NCBI RefSeq assembly: GCF_000187995.2 | Contig: NZ_AEUW02000001.1 | Location: 372,001-436,000 of the forward strand | Length of the DNA: 64,000 bases | Direction: 5' to 3' | From: Streptococcus macacae NCTC 11558 | GTDB lineage: Bacteria; Bacillota; Bacilli; Lactobacillales; Streptococcaceae | In this document: positions 30,527 to 40,406 of the stretch, in pieces | Layout: each line of letters begins with the position of its first letter | Numbering within the stretch: position 1 is the first letter of the stretch | The notes under the pieces: generated by a model | Told to the model about the DNA's origin: nothing | What the model saw: only the letters and a program-made list of their open reading frames with translations | The model's database searches: none | Position numbers and translations under genes: made by a program

Positions 30527-33500
30527 GTGGAACAAAGAATGAATGAAAAACAGCGCTTTTCTATTCGTAAGATGAAGAGAATCGGTGCAGGCTCTGTAAT
30601 GGTTGGTTTAACCTTTACATTGGGTTTGGCACCAATAAACGCTCGAGCTGAAGATTCAAGGACTCAGACTGTGACAGCCCCGACTGATACGGAACAGACT
30701 CAGACTGTAACTGAGTCAGCTACTGTAGCACCTGCAACTGAAGCAAGAACAGATCAAGCAGCATCTGCTCCTGCACAGTCAGAAACGACAACAGCAGAGC
30801 AGCCTCGGACAGTGGCGGTCGGTTATACAGTTGTTTATGTGGATGGATCTGGCCAAGAGGTCTATCGTGCAAGCAAGAGTACAGATGTTACTGTAACAGG
30901 AACACAGCCAGCCAGCACAAGTGTTACAGAGACGGCAGATATGACAGCTCTGCCAGACTATCAGTTAGCTGGTGCATCTTTGGTGACTCAGACTGTTACT
31001 GAAAATGGTAGCAATGTCATTACTTTTACTGTATCCAAAAAAGCTGAAGTTTCTGCTGACCAAAAAAGTAGAGTTGCAGCTGATCATGCTTCGACCTTAG
31101 AAGCTGATCGAGCATCTCATAAAGATGAAAGCACAGCTTCAGCTGCTGAGGCTAAAGAGCCAGCTGATAAGTCTGCCTTAGAGGCCTTAGTGTCAGAAGC
31201 AGACACAGTGCTGGATGAGTCTGTTAAGACAGAAAACCGCGACTCTGAATTAGTCGCTAGCTATACTAATTTTTATAATCACGTTAGAGATAAAATTGCT
31301 GCTATTAGGACCAATGTCCTAAATAATGGTAATATTACACAAAAGGATATTGACAGAGAAGTCAGCGAACTGGGAATGCTTCTCAGTCAGCTAAAAGACA
31401 GCATTAATGCCCTCAATCAGGATTATCCAACTTACTATTTTTATGATGAACTAAAAGGCGATAAGCCTTTTCAGACGCAGATCATTTCTACAGAGAATAG
31501 AAGCTTAACAGAACCAGCAACTCCGACACCGCCAGCAGGAAAGGTCTTTGTAGGCTGGTTCTATCGCAGCGGAGCTAAGGCTGGTCAGCCAGTTGATTTT
31601 ACAGAAATCATTACTGCTGCAAAAGTTTCTGACTATGAACACTTTATTGAAGCACGCTATGAAAACAAAGTCAGCGTGACTTATATCAGTGAAGGGATCG
31701 CTTTAAAGACCGTTCAGCTAAAAACAGGAGAATTGGCTCAGCCAGAGCCTGTTGATATTAGAAGCAGTGGGATGACCTTTAAGCACTGGTCCTTGACACC
31801 TAATGGAGATGCTTATGACTTTTCAATACCTGTTCAGGCGGATATAACCCTTTATGCAGTTCTACAGGAAAAATGGAAGATCTCTTTTAATACAATGGGA
31901 GGCTCACCGGTCGAGCTGGCTCTGCGTAATCCCAATGAAGCCCTCAATGTTGGTGGTGTCACAACAACGCGAGCTGGCTATACCTTTAAACACTGGTCTT
32001 TGACGCCAGATGGGGATAAGGTTGCTGATAGTACACTTGTGACAAGTGATCTGCAGCTTTATGCGGTTTGGGAGAAAAATACGAATACTCCTTACACCGT
32101 TCTTTACTATTATGAAAATGCTGAAGATAGTAATTATTCTTTGCATTCATCTGAGGTTTTAACAGGAAGGACAGGTGATACAACTCGTTATAGCTTCACA
32201 CCGACAGACCAGTACCAATTGAACCATGCAGAAACGGCAAAGATTGCTGCTGATGGGACTACGGTCATTAGAGTCTATGTTGATCGTAAGGTTTATCGCT
32301 ATACCTTTTACAGATACGATGGCAGACAAATTCGTACGGGAAGGGCTAAGGTCGGTAAGGATATGACCGACATCTTTAGGGAGGTTAATGCCCAAGTTAA
32401 CAACCCTGAATATGCATACTGGGATGTAGATTATAAGATGGAACGTTATGTTACCAACGGCTACAACCGAGGCATGTGGGATTCTAATGTTGAAATTTAT
32501 GAGAAAAGAATAATTGGAAACTATCGTATTTACCAGTATGTGCTTGGAGAAGGTCTTAGAAATGTTGTTACTGTCGGGGCTATTGGCAATGTCTTGATGC
32601 GGATGATTAATTACTCAATCCCGGGCTTCACAGCTCAGTATGTGGGATCAGGAACGGCTAGTGAGATGAATGGCATCAGTTCCGGCAATGAGCGATATCT
32701 TTTATCCAGAAATACGCCTAATGTTTATATTTTCTATAAACGCAATCATTATACATTTGAATTAGTTCCAAACCGCAAAGGGATTACCGAAAATGCGATT
32801 AGCTTTACAGTGCCTTACGATGCTTATCTATCTGACCATGTCAATCTGAATGCTCCAGGTTTTGTGGTTGGACAAACAAGTTATGAGGCAGATGGTACCA
32901 AATATACCTTTACCGGTTGGTATGAGTCTGAAACAGGAACTGGAGAACCTTATGATATCACAGGTATCAAAATGCCTGAAGAAAATATCCGCCTTTATGC
33001 TGGCTGGAGAGCTGAACCATTGAATGTGACGGTCTATCATGATGCTGACAGGACTCAATCTACCGTCTTAAAGGTCTATAAGGAAAATGCTGTTGATGCG
33101 AATGCTGTCAATCGTTTGTTGAGTATTCCTGAAGGTTATGACATGAGTTACTTCAAGGGCTGGTACACGGAAGTTAACGGTGTTCTGGTTGCCTTTGATC
33201 TATCCAATTTAATCGTTGCAGATACAAAGCTGATTCCGGTTTGGGATCCGATTGTCAGAAAAATTTCCTATGACGCCAACGGCGGAAGCGGGACAGTACC
33301 AGAAGCAGCAGAGCAGGTTCAAGGCAGCAATTATGTTATTCAGGGTGGATCTAGTCTGACTTATGACAATAAGCAGTTTATTGGTTGGAATACAAGAGCA
33401 GATGGGCGTGGAACTTCTTATAGACCAGGTCAGACAATTGCTTTAAAAGAAGATACAGTTCTTTATGCACAGTGGAGTACACCGACACCGCTTGCTATTT

Positions 33501-36500
33501 CAACAGGCAGTCAAATTTTGCTTGAGAAGTCTAGACAAAGTTCGAGAAAAGTTGTTTTCACCAACAAGACACCTAGTCAAACAGTGGCAGCTCCACTGCC
33601 AGAAGGTGTTTCAGGTTTGCAAATTAGCAATTCAGGCATTCTCTCAGCTACTCCAAGAATTACGAACTGGGAAGATAATGAAGACAGCCGCAGTTTTGAT
33701 TGGCCTGTAACCGTAACTTCGGGAAATGAAACTGTAACTGGAAGTGTTAAAATCACCATCTTGCGCGATACAGATGGCGACGGCATTCCAGATACCACTG
33801 ATCCGGATGACGATAACGACGGTATTCCGGATAGCGAGGACAAGCATCCGAAGGCAGCAGATACGGAGCCGCCAGTCATTACTGCAGATAATGCTACGGT
33901 AATAGAGAAGAGTCCGATCACCCCAATTTCAGTTGGCGTTACCGATAACGACGATCAGACGATTGACCTTAATAGTGATGTCACGGTATCCAGCTTACCG
34001 GATGGCCTAACCTACAGCAATGGTCAAATCACCGGCAGTGCTAATCAGGAAGTTTGGGCCAATGACAGCGAAGAATCGCATGCCTATACGGTAACTATTA
34101 CCGCTAAGGACAGTGCGGGCAATCAAGCGACGAAGACCATTACGATTACCGTTCTTCGTGACACGGATGGTGATGGGATCTCCGATACGGAAGATCCGGA
34201 CGACGATAACGACGGTATTCCTGATAGCGAGGATAAACATCCAAAGGCAGCTGATAATACGGCTCCTGACATTACTGCTCAAGATAAGACAATTACGGAG
34301 AAGAGTCCAATCACCCCGATTCCAGTCAGTGTCACTGATAATGATGACCAGACGATTGATCTCAATCGCGATGTGACGGTGAGCGGCCTGCCAAACGGTC
34401 TGACCTACAGCAATGGTCAAATCACCGGCAGTGCTAATCAGGAAGTTTGGGCCAATGAGAGCGAAGAATCGCATGTCTACACGGTAACTATCACGGCTAA
34501 GGACAGCGCGGGCAATGTAGGCACCAAAACCATTACCATTACGGTCTTGCGCGATACCGATGGCGACGGCATTCCAGATACCACTGATCCTGATGATGAT
34601 AACGATGGTATTCCGGATAGCGAGGACAAGCATCCAAAGGCAGCAGATACGGAGCCGCCAGTCATTACCGCAGACAACGCCACGGTGACAGAGAAAACGG
34701 CGATTACCCCGATTCCAGTCAGTGTCACTGATAATGATGACCAGACGATTGATCTTAATAACGATGTGACGGTGAGTGGTCTGCCAAATGGTCTAACCTA
34801 CAGCAATGGTCAAATCACAGGTAAGGCTAACCAAGAATCTTGGGCCAATGACAGTGAAGAATCGCATGCTTATACGGTAACCATCACGGCTAAGGACAGC
34901 GCTAGTAATCAAGCAAGCAAGACCATTACCATTACGGTTCTTCGGGACACGGATGGTGACGGCATCCCAGATGTTAACGATCCGGACGATGATAACGACG
35001 GTATTCCGGATAGCGAAGACAAGCATCCAAAGGCAGCAGATACAGAACCGCCAGTCATTACCGCAGACAATGCCACGGTGACAGAGAAAACGGCAATCAG
35101 CCCGATTCCAGTCAGCGTCACCGATAACGACGATCAGACGATTGACCTTAATAACGATGTGACGGTGAGCGGTCTGCCAAGTGGCCTCAGTTATGCGAAC
35201 GGGCAAATCACCGGCAGCGCTAATCAGGAAACCTGGACAGGTTATACGGATGAGTCCCACGCTTATACGGTAACTATCACGGCTAATGACAGCGCGGGCA
35301 ATGTGGCGACGAAAACCATTACCATTACGGTTCTTCGGGATACGGATGGCGACGGCATTCCAGATACAGAAGATCCAGACGACGATAACGACGGTATTCC
35401 GGATAGCGAAGACAAGCATCCAAAGGCAGCAGATACGGAGCCGCCAGTCATTACCGCAGATAATGCCACGGTGACAGAGAAAACGGTGATTACCCCAATC
35501 CCCATCGCAGTGACTGATAATGATGACCAAACGATTGATCTCAATAGGGACGTGACGGTGAGCGGTTTGCCAAATGGTCTGACCTACAGCAATGGCCAAA
35601 TCACCGGCAGTGCTACCCAAGAAACCTGGACAGGCGATCCGGATGAGTCCCACGCCTATTCAGTCACCATCACAGCTAAGGACAGCGCCGGCAATCAAGC
35701 GACGAAAACCATTACCATCACGGTCTTGCGCGATACCGATGGTGACGGCATTCCAGATACCACTGATCCGGACGATGATAACGACGGTATTCCAGATAGC
35801 GAAGACAAGCATCCAAAGGCAGTGGATAATACGGCTCCTGACATTACTGCTCAAGATAAGGCAATTACAGAGAAAACGGCAATCAGCCCGATTCCAGTTA
35901 GCGTCACTGATAATGATGACCAGACGATTGATCTTAATACGGATGTGACCGTGACTGGTCTGCCAAGTGGCCTCAGTTATGCGAACGGCCAAATCACCGG
36001 CAGCGCTACCCAAGAAATCTGGACAGACGATACGGATGAGTCTCATGCCTATTCAGTCACCATCACGGCTAAGGACAGCGCCGGCAATCAAGCGAACAAG
36101 ACCATTACGATTACGGTCTTGCGCGATACCGATGGCGATGGGATCCCTGATACAGAAGATCCAGATGACGATAACGACGGTATTCCGGATAGCGAGGATA
36201 AACATCCGAAGGTAGCGGATACAGAACCGCCAATCATTACTGCAGAAAACGCTACGGTGACAGAGAAGAGCCCGATCACCCCAATCCCTATCGCAGTGAC
36301 TGATAGTGACGATCAAACGATTGACCTCAATCGTGATGTCACCGTATCTGGTTTACCGGATGGTCTGACCTACAGTAATGGTCCAATTACCGGCAGTGCT
36401 AATCAGGAAACCTGGACAGGCGATACGGATGAATCCCACGCCTACTCAGTCACCATCACAGCCAGAGATAGTGCGGGCAATCAAGCGACGAAAACCATTA

Positions 36501-37636
36501 CCATTACGGTTCTTCGGGACACGGATGGCGACGGTATCCCAGATGTTAACGATCCGGACGATGATAACGACGGTATTCCGGATAGTGAAGACAAGCATCC
36601 GAAAACTACGGATACGGAGCCGCCGGTTATCACTGCAGACAATGCCACGGTGACAGAGAAAACGGCGATTACCCCGATTCCAGTCAGCGTTACCGATAAC
36701 GACGATCAAACGATTGATCTTAATCGTGATGTCACAGTATCCGGCTTACCAGGTGGTCTGTCCTACAGCAATGGTCAAATCACCGGCAGTGCTACCCAAG
36801 AATCTTGGGCCAATGACAGCGAAGAATCGCATGCCTATACGGTAACTATTACCGCTAAGGACAGCGCTAGTAATCAAGCAAGCAAGACCATTACCATTAC
36901 GGTTCTTCGGGACACGGATGGTGACGGCATCCCAGATGTTAACGATCCGGACGACGATAACGACGGTATTCCGGATAGCGAAGACAAGCATCCAAAGGCA
37001 GTGGATAATACGGCTCCTGACATTACTGCTCAAGATAAGGCAATTACAGAGAAAACGGCAATCAGCCCGATTCCAGTTAGCGTCACTGATAATGATGACC
37101 AGACGATTGATCTTAATACGGACGTGACCGTGACTGGTCTGCCAAGTGGCCTCAGTTATGCGAACGGTCAAATCACCGGCAGTGCTACCCAAGAAACCTG
37201 GACAGGTGATCCGGATGAGTCCCACGCCTATTCAGTCACCATCACAGCTAAGGACAGCGCCGGCAATGTAGCGACGAAAACCATTACCATCACGGTCTTG
37301 CGCGATACCGATGGTGACGGCATTCCAGATACCACTGATCCGGACGATGATAACGACGGTATTCCAGATAGCGAAGACAAGCATCCGAAAGTTAAAGATG
37401 CTCTTCCAACTCCTTCGGATCCTAAACCTAATAGACCTAAGATTCCTAATACGGAAACTTCTCATGGGAATGGTAATCTACATCATGAGGCACAGGTTCT
37501 TAAAGAGGAAAGATCTGAATTGCCTAAGACAGGAGATACTGATGAAAACAGCTTCTTGCCAATTGTTGGTGGTTTATTATCTTTCTTTGTCCTATTAGGA
37601 GGATTAAGGAGAAAAGAGACAAAAAAGGGTAAATAA
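30527..37636 (+). CDS. Giant LPxTG repeat adhesin
   Basis: A 2369-residue cell-wall protein. The signal peptide is of YSIRK type (FSIRKMKRIGAGSVMVG, cleavage near A41). Thr/Gln/Glu-rich sequence, a MucBP-like segment (~95-170) and a helical stretch (~205-305) follow. From ~318 to ~985 come InlB/Listeria-Bacteroides-type repeats (FKHWSLTPNGDAY, TFTGWYESETG, FIGWNTRADGRG). A divergent Ig-like unit precedes nine 131-residue repeats from residue 1079: each has DTDGDGIPD and DDDNDGIPDSEDKHP calcium loops plus an Ig-like domain. The anchor is LPKTG at 2332-2336, a hydrophobic span and RRKETKKGK. Sortase A would attach it to peptidoglycan. The GTG start at 30527 has aaggag 6 nt upstream. The ligand is unknown. 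Confidence 0.93.
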   Translation: MEQRMNEKQRFSIRKMKRIGAGSVMVGLTFTLGLAPINARAEDSRTQTVTAPTDTEQTQTVTESATVAPATEARTDQAASAPAQSETTTAEQPRTVAVGYTVVYVDGSGQEVYRASKSTDVTVTGTQPASTSVTETADMTALPDYQLAGASLVTQTVTENGSNVITFTVSKKAEVSADQKSRVAADHASTLEADRASHKDESTASAAEAKEPADKSALEALVSEADTVLDESVKTENRDSELVASYTNFYNHVRDKIAAIRTNVLNNGNITQKDIDREVSELGMLLSQLKDSINALNQDYPTYYFYDELKGDKPFQTQIISTENRSLTEPATPTPPAGKVFVGWFYRSGAKAGQPVDFTEIITAAKVSDYEHFIEARYENKVSVTYISEGIALKTVQLKTGELAQPEPVDIRSSGMTFKHWSLTPNGDAYDFSIPVQADITLYAVLQEKWKISFNTMGGSPVELALRNPNEALNVGGVTTTRAGYTFKHWSLTPDGDKVADSTLVTSDLQLYAVWEKNTNTPYTVLYYYENAEDSNYSLHSSEVLTGRTGDTTRYSFTPTDQYQLNHAETAKIAADGTTVIRVYVDRKVYRYTFYRYDGRQIRTGRAKVGKDMTDIFREVNAQVNNPEYAYWDVDYKMERYVTNGYNRGMWDSNVEIYEKRIIGNYRIYQYVLGEGLRNVVTVGAIGNVLMRMINYSIPGFTAQYVGSGTASEMNGISSGNERYLLSRNTPNVYIFYKRNHYTFELVPNRKGITENAISFTVPYDAYLSDHVNLNAPGFVVGQTSYEADGTKYTFTGWYESETGTGEPYDITGIKMPEENIRLYAGWRAEPLNVTVYHDADRTQSTVLKVYKENAVDANAVNRLLSIPEGYDMSYFKGWYTEVNGVLVAFDLSNLIVADTKLIPVWDPIVRKISYDANGGSGTVPEAAEQVQGSNYVIQGGSSLTYDNKQFIGWNTRADGRGTSYRPGQTIALKEDTVLYAQWSTPTPLAISTGSQILLEKSRQSSRKVVFTNKTPSQTVAAPLPEGVSGLQISNSGILSATPRITNWEDNEDSRSFDWPVTVTSGNETVTGSVKITILRDTDGDGIPDTTDPDDDNDGIPDSEDKHPKAADTEPPVITADNATVIEKSPITPISVGVTDNDDQTIDLNSDVTVSSLPDGLTYSNGQITGSANQEVWANDSEESHAYTVTITAKDSAGNQATKTITITVLRDTDGDGISDTEDPDDDNDGIPDSEDKHPKAADNTAPDITAQDKTITEKSPITPIPVSVTDNDDQTIDLNRDVTVSGLPNGLTYSNGQITGSANQEVWANESEESHVYTVTITAKDSAGNVGTKTITITVLRDTDGDGIPDTTDPDDDNDGIPDSEDKHPKAADTEPPVITADNATVTEKTAITPIPVSVTDNDDQTIDLNNDVTVSGLPNGLTYSNGQITGKANQESWANDSEESHAYTVTITAKDSASNQASKTITITVLRDTDGDGIPDVNDPDDDNDGIPDSEDKHPKAADTEPPVITADNATVTEKTAISPIPVSVTDNDDQTIDLNNDVTVSGLPSGLSYANGQITGSANQETWTGYTDESHAYTVTITANDSAGNVATKTITITVLRDTDGDGIPDTEDPDDDNDGIPDSEDKHPKAADTEPPVITADNATVTEKTVITPIPIAVTDNDDQTIDLNRDVTVSGLPNGLTYSNGQITGSATQETWTGDPDESHAYSVTITAKDSAGNQATKTITITVLRDTDGDGIPDTTDPDDDNDGIPDSEDKHPKAVDNTAPDITAQDKAITEKTAISPIPVSVTDNDDQTIDLNTDVTVTGLPSGLSYANGQITGSATQEIWTDDTDESHAYSVTITAKDSAGNQANKTITITVLRDTDGDGIPDTEDPDDDNDGIPDSEDKHPKVADTEPPIITAENATVTEKSPITPIPIAVTDSDDQTIDLNRDVTVSGLPDGLTYSNGPITGSANQETWTGDTDESHAYSVTITARDSAGNQATKTITITVLRDTDGDGIPDVNDPDDDNDGIPDSEDKHPKTTDTEPPVITADNATVTEKTAITPIPVSVTDNDDQTIDLNRDVTVSGLPGGLSYSNGQITGSATQESWANDSEESHAYTVTITAKDSASNQASKTITITVLRDTDGDGIPDVNDPDDDNDGIPDSEDKHPKAVDNTAPDITAQDKAITEKTAISPIPVSVTDNDDQTIDLNTDVTVTGLPSGLSYANGQITGSATQETWTGDPDESHAYSVTITAKDSAGNVATKTITITVLRDTDGDGIPDTTDPDDDNDGIPDSEDKHPKVKDALPTPSDPKPNRPKIPNTETSHGNGNLHHEAQVLKEERSELPKTGDTDENSFLPIVGGLLSFFVLLGGLRRKETKKGK
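33761..37297 (+). repeat. Nine tandem 393-bp repeats within the adhesin gene
   Basis: Unit starts fall exactly 393 bp apart from 33761 to a partial tenth unit at 37298 (3537 bp = 9 x 393), with no indels. Variable blocks alternate between units: DTEPPVITADNATVTEK versus DNTAPDITAQDKAITEK, and WANDSEESHAYTV versus WTGDTDESHAYSV. This points to recombination among units. The long minus-strand open frames here are by-products of the repeats. Confidence 0.97.
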
Positions 37637-37715
37637 TCTTTAAAAAGAAGACAAGGGAACTAAACTCTTATCAAAGTCCTCTACAAACGATTATTGACAA
37701 GCTTTTACTGACCTA

Positions 37716-37759
37716 AAAAAGGAAGAACAAGCTCACATACTGAGCAGTTCTTCCTTTTT
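37716..37759 (+). terminator. Adhesin gene terminator
   Basis: Perfect 13-bp arms aaaaaggaagaac / gttcttccttttt with an 18-nt loop. Confidence 0.88.
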
Positions 37760-38001
37760 GTTATGCGGCTTTTAGTCCCTTTTGCTCCTAAGGTGCAAAA
37801 CAAAGAAACCACCCGTTTGACGAGTGGTTATGATTATTAGAGTTGGCTATATTGAATTGATGACTATCTAAGAGTAAGAGGAATGAAGTAGGTCAGTGAG
37901 GGAAACAGTTAAGTAGTGAAAATGCAGTTGCAGTGTTATTGCGGATATAAAAACAAAAGATCGTGATTTAGCAGGAATCACCCTGTTTGTTTTGGCACTC
38001 T
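37760..38001. other. Gap between the adhesin and the ltrA-like gene
   Basis: No gene is seen. It holds a hairpin at 37807-37829 (aaccac(c)cg / cga(g)tggtt) related to the perfect hairpin at 55805-55839. The rest shows nothing recognisable. Confidence 0.5.
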
Positions 38002-39171
38002 TTAAGAAAAATCGCGGAGATTCTTTCTTGGATCTGGATGTGGAACATTGTGTTTTTCTCGCTGCTGTCTGCGGAAGTTTAACCCCAGTCTCATCATGAT
38101 ATAATTCATGATTACGAGACAGACTCCCATCAGGCTGAGCTGGTCTCTAAGGAAGTAAATAGCAAGAATTCCTAAAATCAAGGTAATGCTGTACTTCCTA
38201 AGAATAGAGCGATTTGGTTTGTAAATCTCTTGGTTATAGGCGGATGTTGATAAGACCCCAATATAAAAGGTGAAGACAGATCCGATAAAGAAGAGTGCTC
38301 CCAAGTCATGATGATGGTGATCTGCCAGAAATTCAAGACCTACTGTAAAAAAGAGTAAGCCAATGATAATCAAGGCATGAGAATAGAAGAGCCTAGTCAC
38401 AGAAGCTTTCTGATGATGGTTGATATTGATAAAGGTCTGAGTCATGTAAAAGATAAAGAGTGTCGCCATCCCTAGGAAAAAGACAATTCCTTCAATGTGA
38501 TATTCTGTGAGAGGGTAGGTGCGGATGATGCCGATAACGCTTTCTCCAAAGGTAAGAATGGTCAAGAGTTGGTTACGCTCTACTGCGTGAGGGAAGTTGA
38601 TGTATGTACGGCCATGATAGTTATTTATAAAGGGTAAACGTAGCAACTGGGGTAAGAACAGTGGAACAAAGTAAAAAATAATCACAAAGTAACTATAATT
38701 CCAGAGACCCGTCGCCACAGGAATCAGAGGTATCAGATAGATGATTTGTAAAACCATATTGGTTTTGATATCCGGTGTAAAGCCGAGTGCCCGCCCTTTG
38801 AGATAGTATTGAACAGCAATCGTTCCATAGCAGAGAATCAGCATAGTGTTAAAAATTTGGACATTGGCCGGATTTTCTCGAAGATAGCTGATATCAAAAT
38901 TAAAGGCCAAGGCTAAGTTACCTACCCAAAGCATAAGGACAATGACAGAGTAGATATCAGCCCGTCTGGAATCACCATATTTGTTGTAGTAAAAGGCTTC
39001 ATTATTCCAGATATTAAGGATAATAACACATCCTGCAAGAAATGAAATGATCTCGTTGATTCCAACATGTGCCACATGAATAGCTGAGGTCAGCTGGCCT
39101 ATGGCTAAGACAACTGCTAAATCAAAAAAGAGTTCATAATTAGAAACGCGTTTGGCTTTGTGCTTGGACAT
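38002..39171 (-). CDS. LtrA-family polytopic membrane protein
   Basis: A 389-residue protein with about ten to eleven membrane helices and family marks of low temperature requirement A proteins: NYELFFDLAVVLAIGQL near the start, HAVERNQLLTILTFGESVIG in the middle and a late ELLFFDVG-equivalent region. In Listeria ltrA mutants grow poorly in the cold, but no activity is known. The start at 39171 has aaggagc upstream. It stands alone, convergent with the adhesin gene. Confidence 0.82.
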   Translation of the reverse strand: MSKHKAKRVSNYELFFDLAVVLAIGQLTSAIHVAHVGINEIISFLAGCVIILNIWNNEAFYYNKYGDSRRADIYSVIVLMLWVGNLALAFNFDISYLRENPANVQIFNTMLILCYGTIAVQYYLKGRALGFTPDIKTNMVLQIIYLIPLIPVATGLWNYSYFVIIFYFVPLFLPQLLRLPFINNYHGRTYINFPHAVERNQLLTILTFGESVIGIIRTYPLTEYHIEGIVFFLGMATLFIFYMTQTFININHHQKASVTRLFYSHALIIIGLLFFTVGLEFLADHHHHDLGALFFIGSVFTFYIGVLSTSAYNQEIYKPNRSILRKYSITLILGILAIYFLRDQLSLMGVCLVIMNYIMMRLGLNFRRQQREKHNVPHPDPRKNLRDFS

Positions 39172-39629
39172 AATAGCTCCTTTAGTATAAAAATTAACTT
39201 TATTAGTGTATCAAAAAGTGATCTTATTTTCTACAGATCTTTTAAATATAAAACCATTTATTGAGCTAGAAAGAATCATTAGCCTAAATCCTATCTTTTC
39301 TTTTATTATAACTAAAAAGAATAATTAACTATGTTTTTAAAGTATTTTACTTTTTGCTTGCTGGGGATTATACTGTTTTTATTCCAATTGAAAGGAGAGA
39401 AATACAATGAATAAAGGATATACGGAGGTCTTTCTATGTGTAAGATAGCGGAATCTTTGTCATTCTTATGATGAATGATAAATGGGTTTCTTGGTAAATA
39501 AAGTGGCTGCCTGAGCGAATGGCTAGAAGATTTTAAGGGATTTGCTATACTTAGGACGGCCATTAAAGAATAAAAATCTTGCATGAGAGAGACTGCACTT
39601 ACTTTCTTGACTTAAAAGGAGGTTAAGAT
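39172..39629. other. Gap with a shared promoter-like element and gene debris
   Basis: The stretch 39312-39354 closely matches 46378-46420, upstream of the flavodoxin gene. A ribosome site and ATG at 39408 follow (MNKGYTEVFLCVR, then stop). Near 39510-39570 a frame ends WLEDFKGFAILRTAIKE and stop. This looks like the two ends of a gene whose middle is lost. Its identity is not recognised. Confidence 0.4.
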
Positions 39630-40214
39630 GTGAAATACGGTTATGCAAGGGTTTCGACTAAGGAACAAAATACAGACCGTCAGATTCATTCCCTCATCAA
39701 GGAGGGAGTAGACAAAAATAATATATATGTAGACAAATTATCAGGTAAGAATTTTAAGCGTCCGCAGTATCGGCGCATGTTGAGAAAACTTAAAAAAGGA
39801 GATGAGCTGTATCTTAAGTCCATTGATCGGCTCGGCCGCAATTATGAAGAGATCATTGAACAGTGGAATTATCTGTCTAAGATAAAAGGTGTGGCGCTAA
39901 TTGTTCTGGATTTTCCGCTCTTGAACACTAAAAATACAGTACATGGGCTAACGGGACAATTTTTAACAGATCTCGTTTTGCAAATTTTGTCCTACGTAGC
40001 CCAGGTTGAACGGGAAAATATTCGTCAGCGGCAGCAAGAAGGCATTGCTCTAGCCCAGAAAAAAGGAGTACGGTTTGGCCGTCCGCCGCTGAAAAAACCT
40101 TCTAACTATGAAGAAATTCTTCAGCTAAGGCGTGAGGAAAAAATCAGTATACGAGAAGGAGCAACCTTATTGCAGGTATCACCGGCAACCTTTTACCGCT
40201 GGCTGCAAGAATAA
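39630..40214 (+). CDS. Serine recombinase (resolvase/invertase family)
   Basis: A 194-residue small serine recombinase. The catalytic Ser is in YARVSTKEQ (S9). DKLSGKNFKRP and SIDRLGRNYEEI hold the conserved Arg residues. A long helix leads to a C-terminal HTH with SIREGATLLQVSPATFYRW. It cuts and religates DNA at short dyad sites as a resolvase or invertase. The GTG start at 39630 has aaggagg upstream; the preceding ATG is followed at once by a stop. The mobile element it came from is not otherwise visible, so it may be a stranded plasmid or transposon gene. Confidence 0.9.
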   Translation: MKYGYARVSTKEQNTDRQIHSLIKEGVDKNNIYVDKLSGKNFKRPQYRRMLRKLKKGDELYLKSIDRLGRNYEEIIEQWNYLSKIKGVALIVLDFPLLNTKNTVHGLTGQFLTDLVLQILSYVAQVERENIRQRQQEGIALAQKKGVRFGRPPLKKPSNYEEILQLRREEKISIREGATLLQVSPATFYRWLQE

Positions 40215-40406
40215 GGAAAAGTTCAAATACTATACATTTTGATACAGGCCATTATCATGCAAAAAAAGAATAAAAATCAAAGCATTCAATAGTTTATCAC
40301 ACTTGTTTCTGATTGTATACATTATGAAATAGACCTAACTTTTCTTAAAATGGCTAAAAATCAGAGTATTCTTGTAAGGATATCTGATATAGAAAGGAAT
40401 CATCTT

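Noticed and set aside
33577..37465. Many long open frames on the minus strand and in other plus frames of the adhesin gene
   Set aside because: They recur with the 393-bp period, lack ribosome sites and read as low-complexity or repeated sequence. They are by-products of the repeat coding frame.
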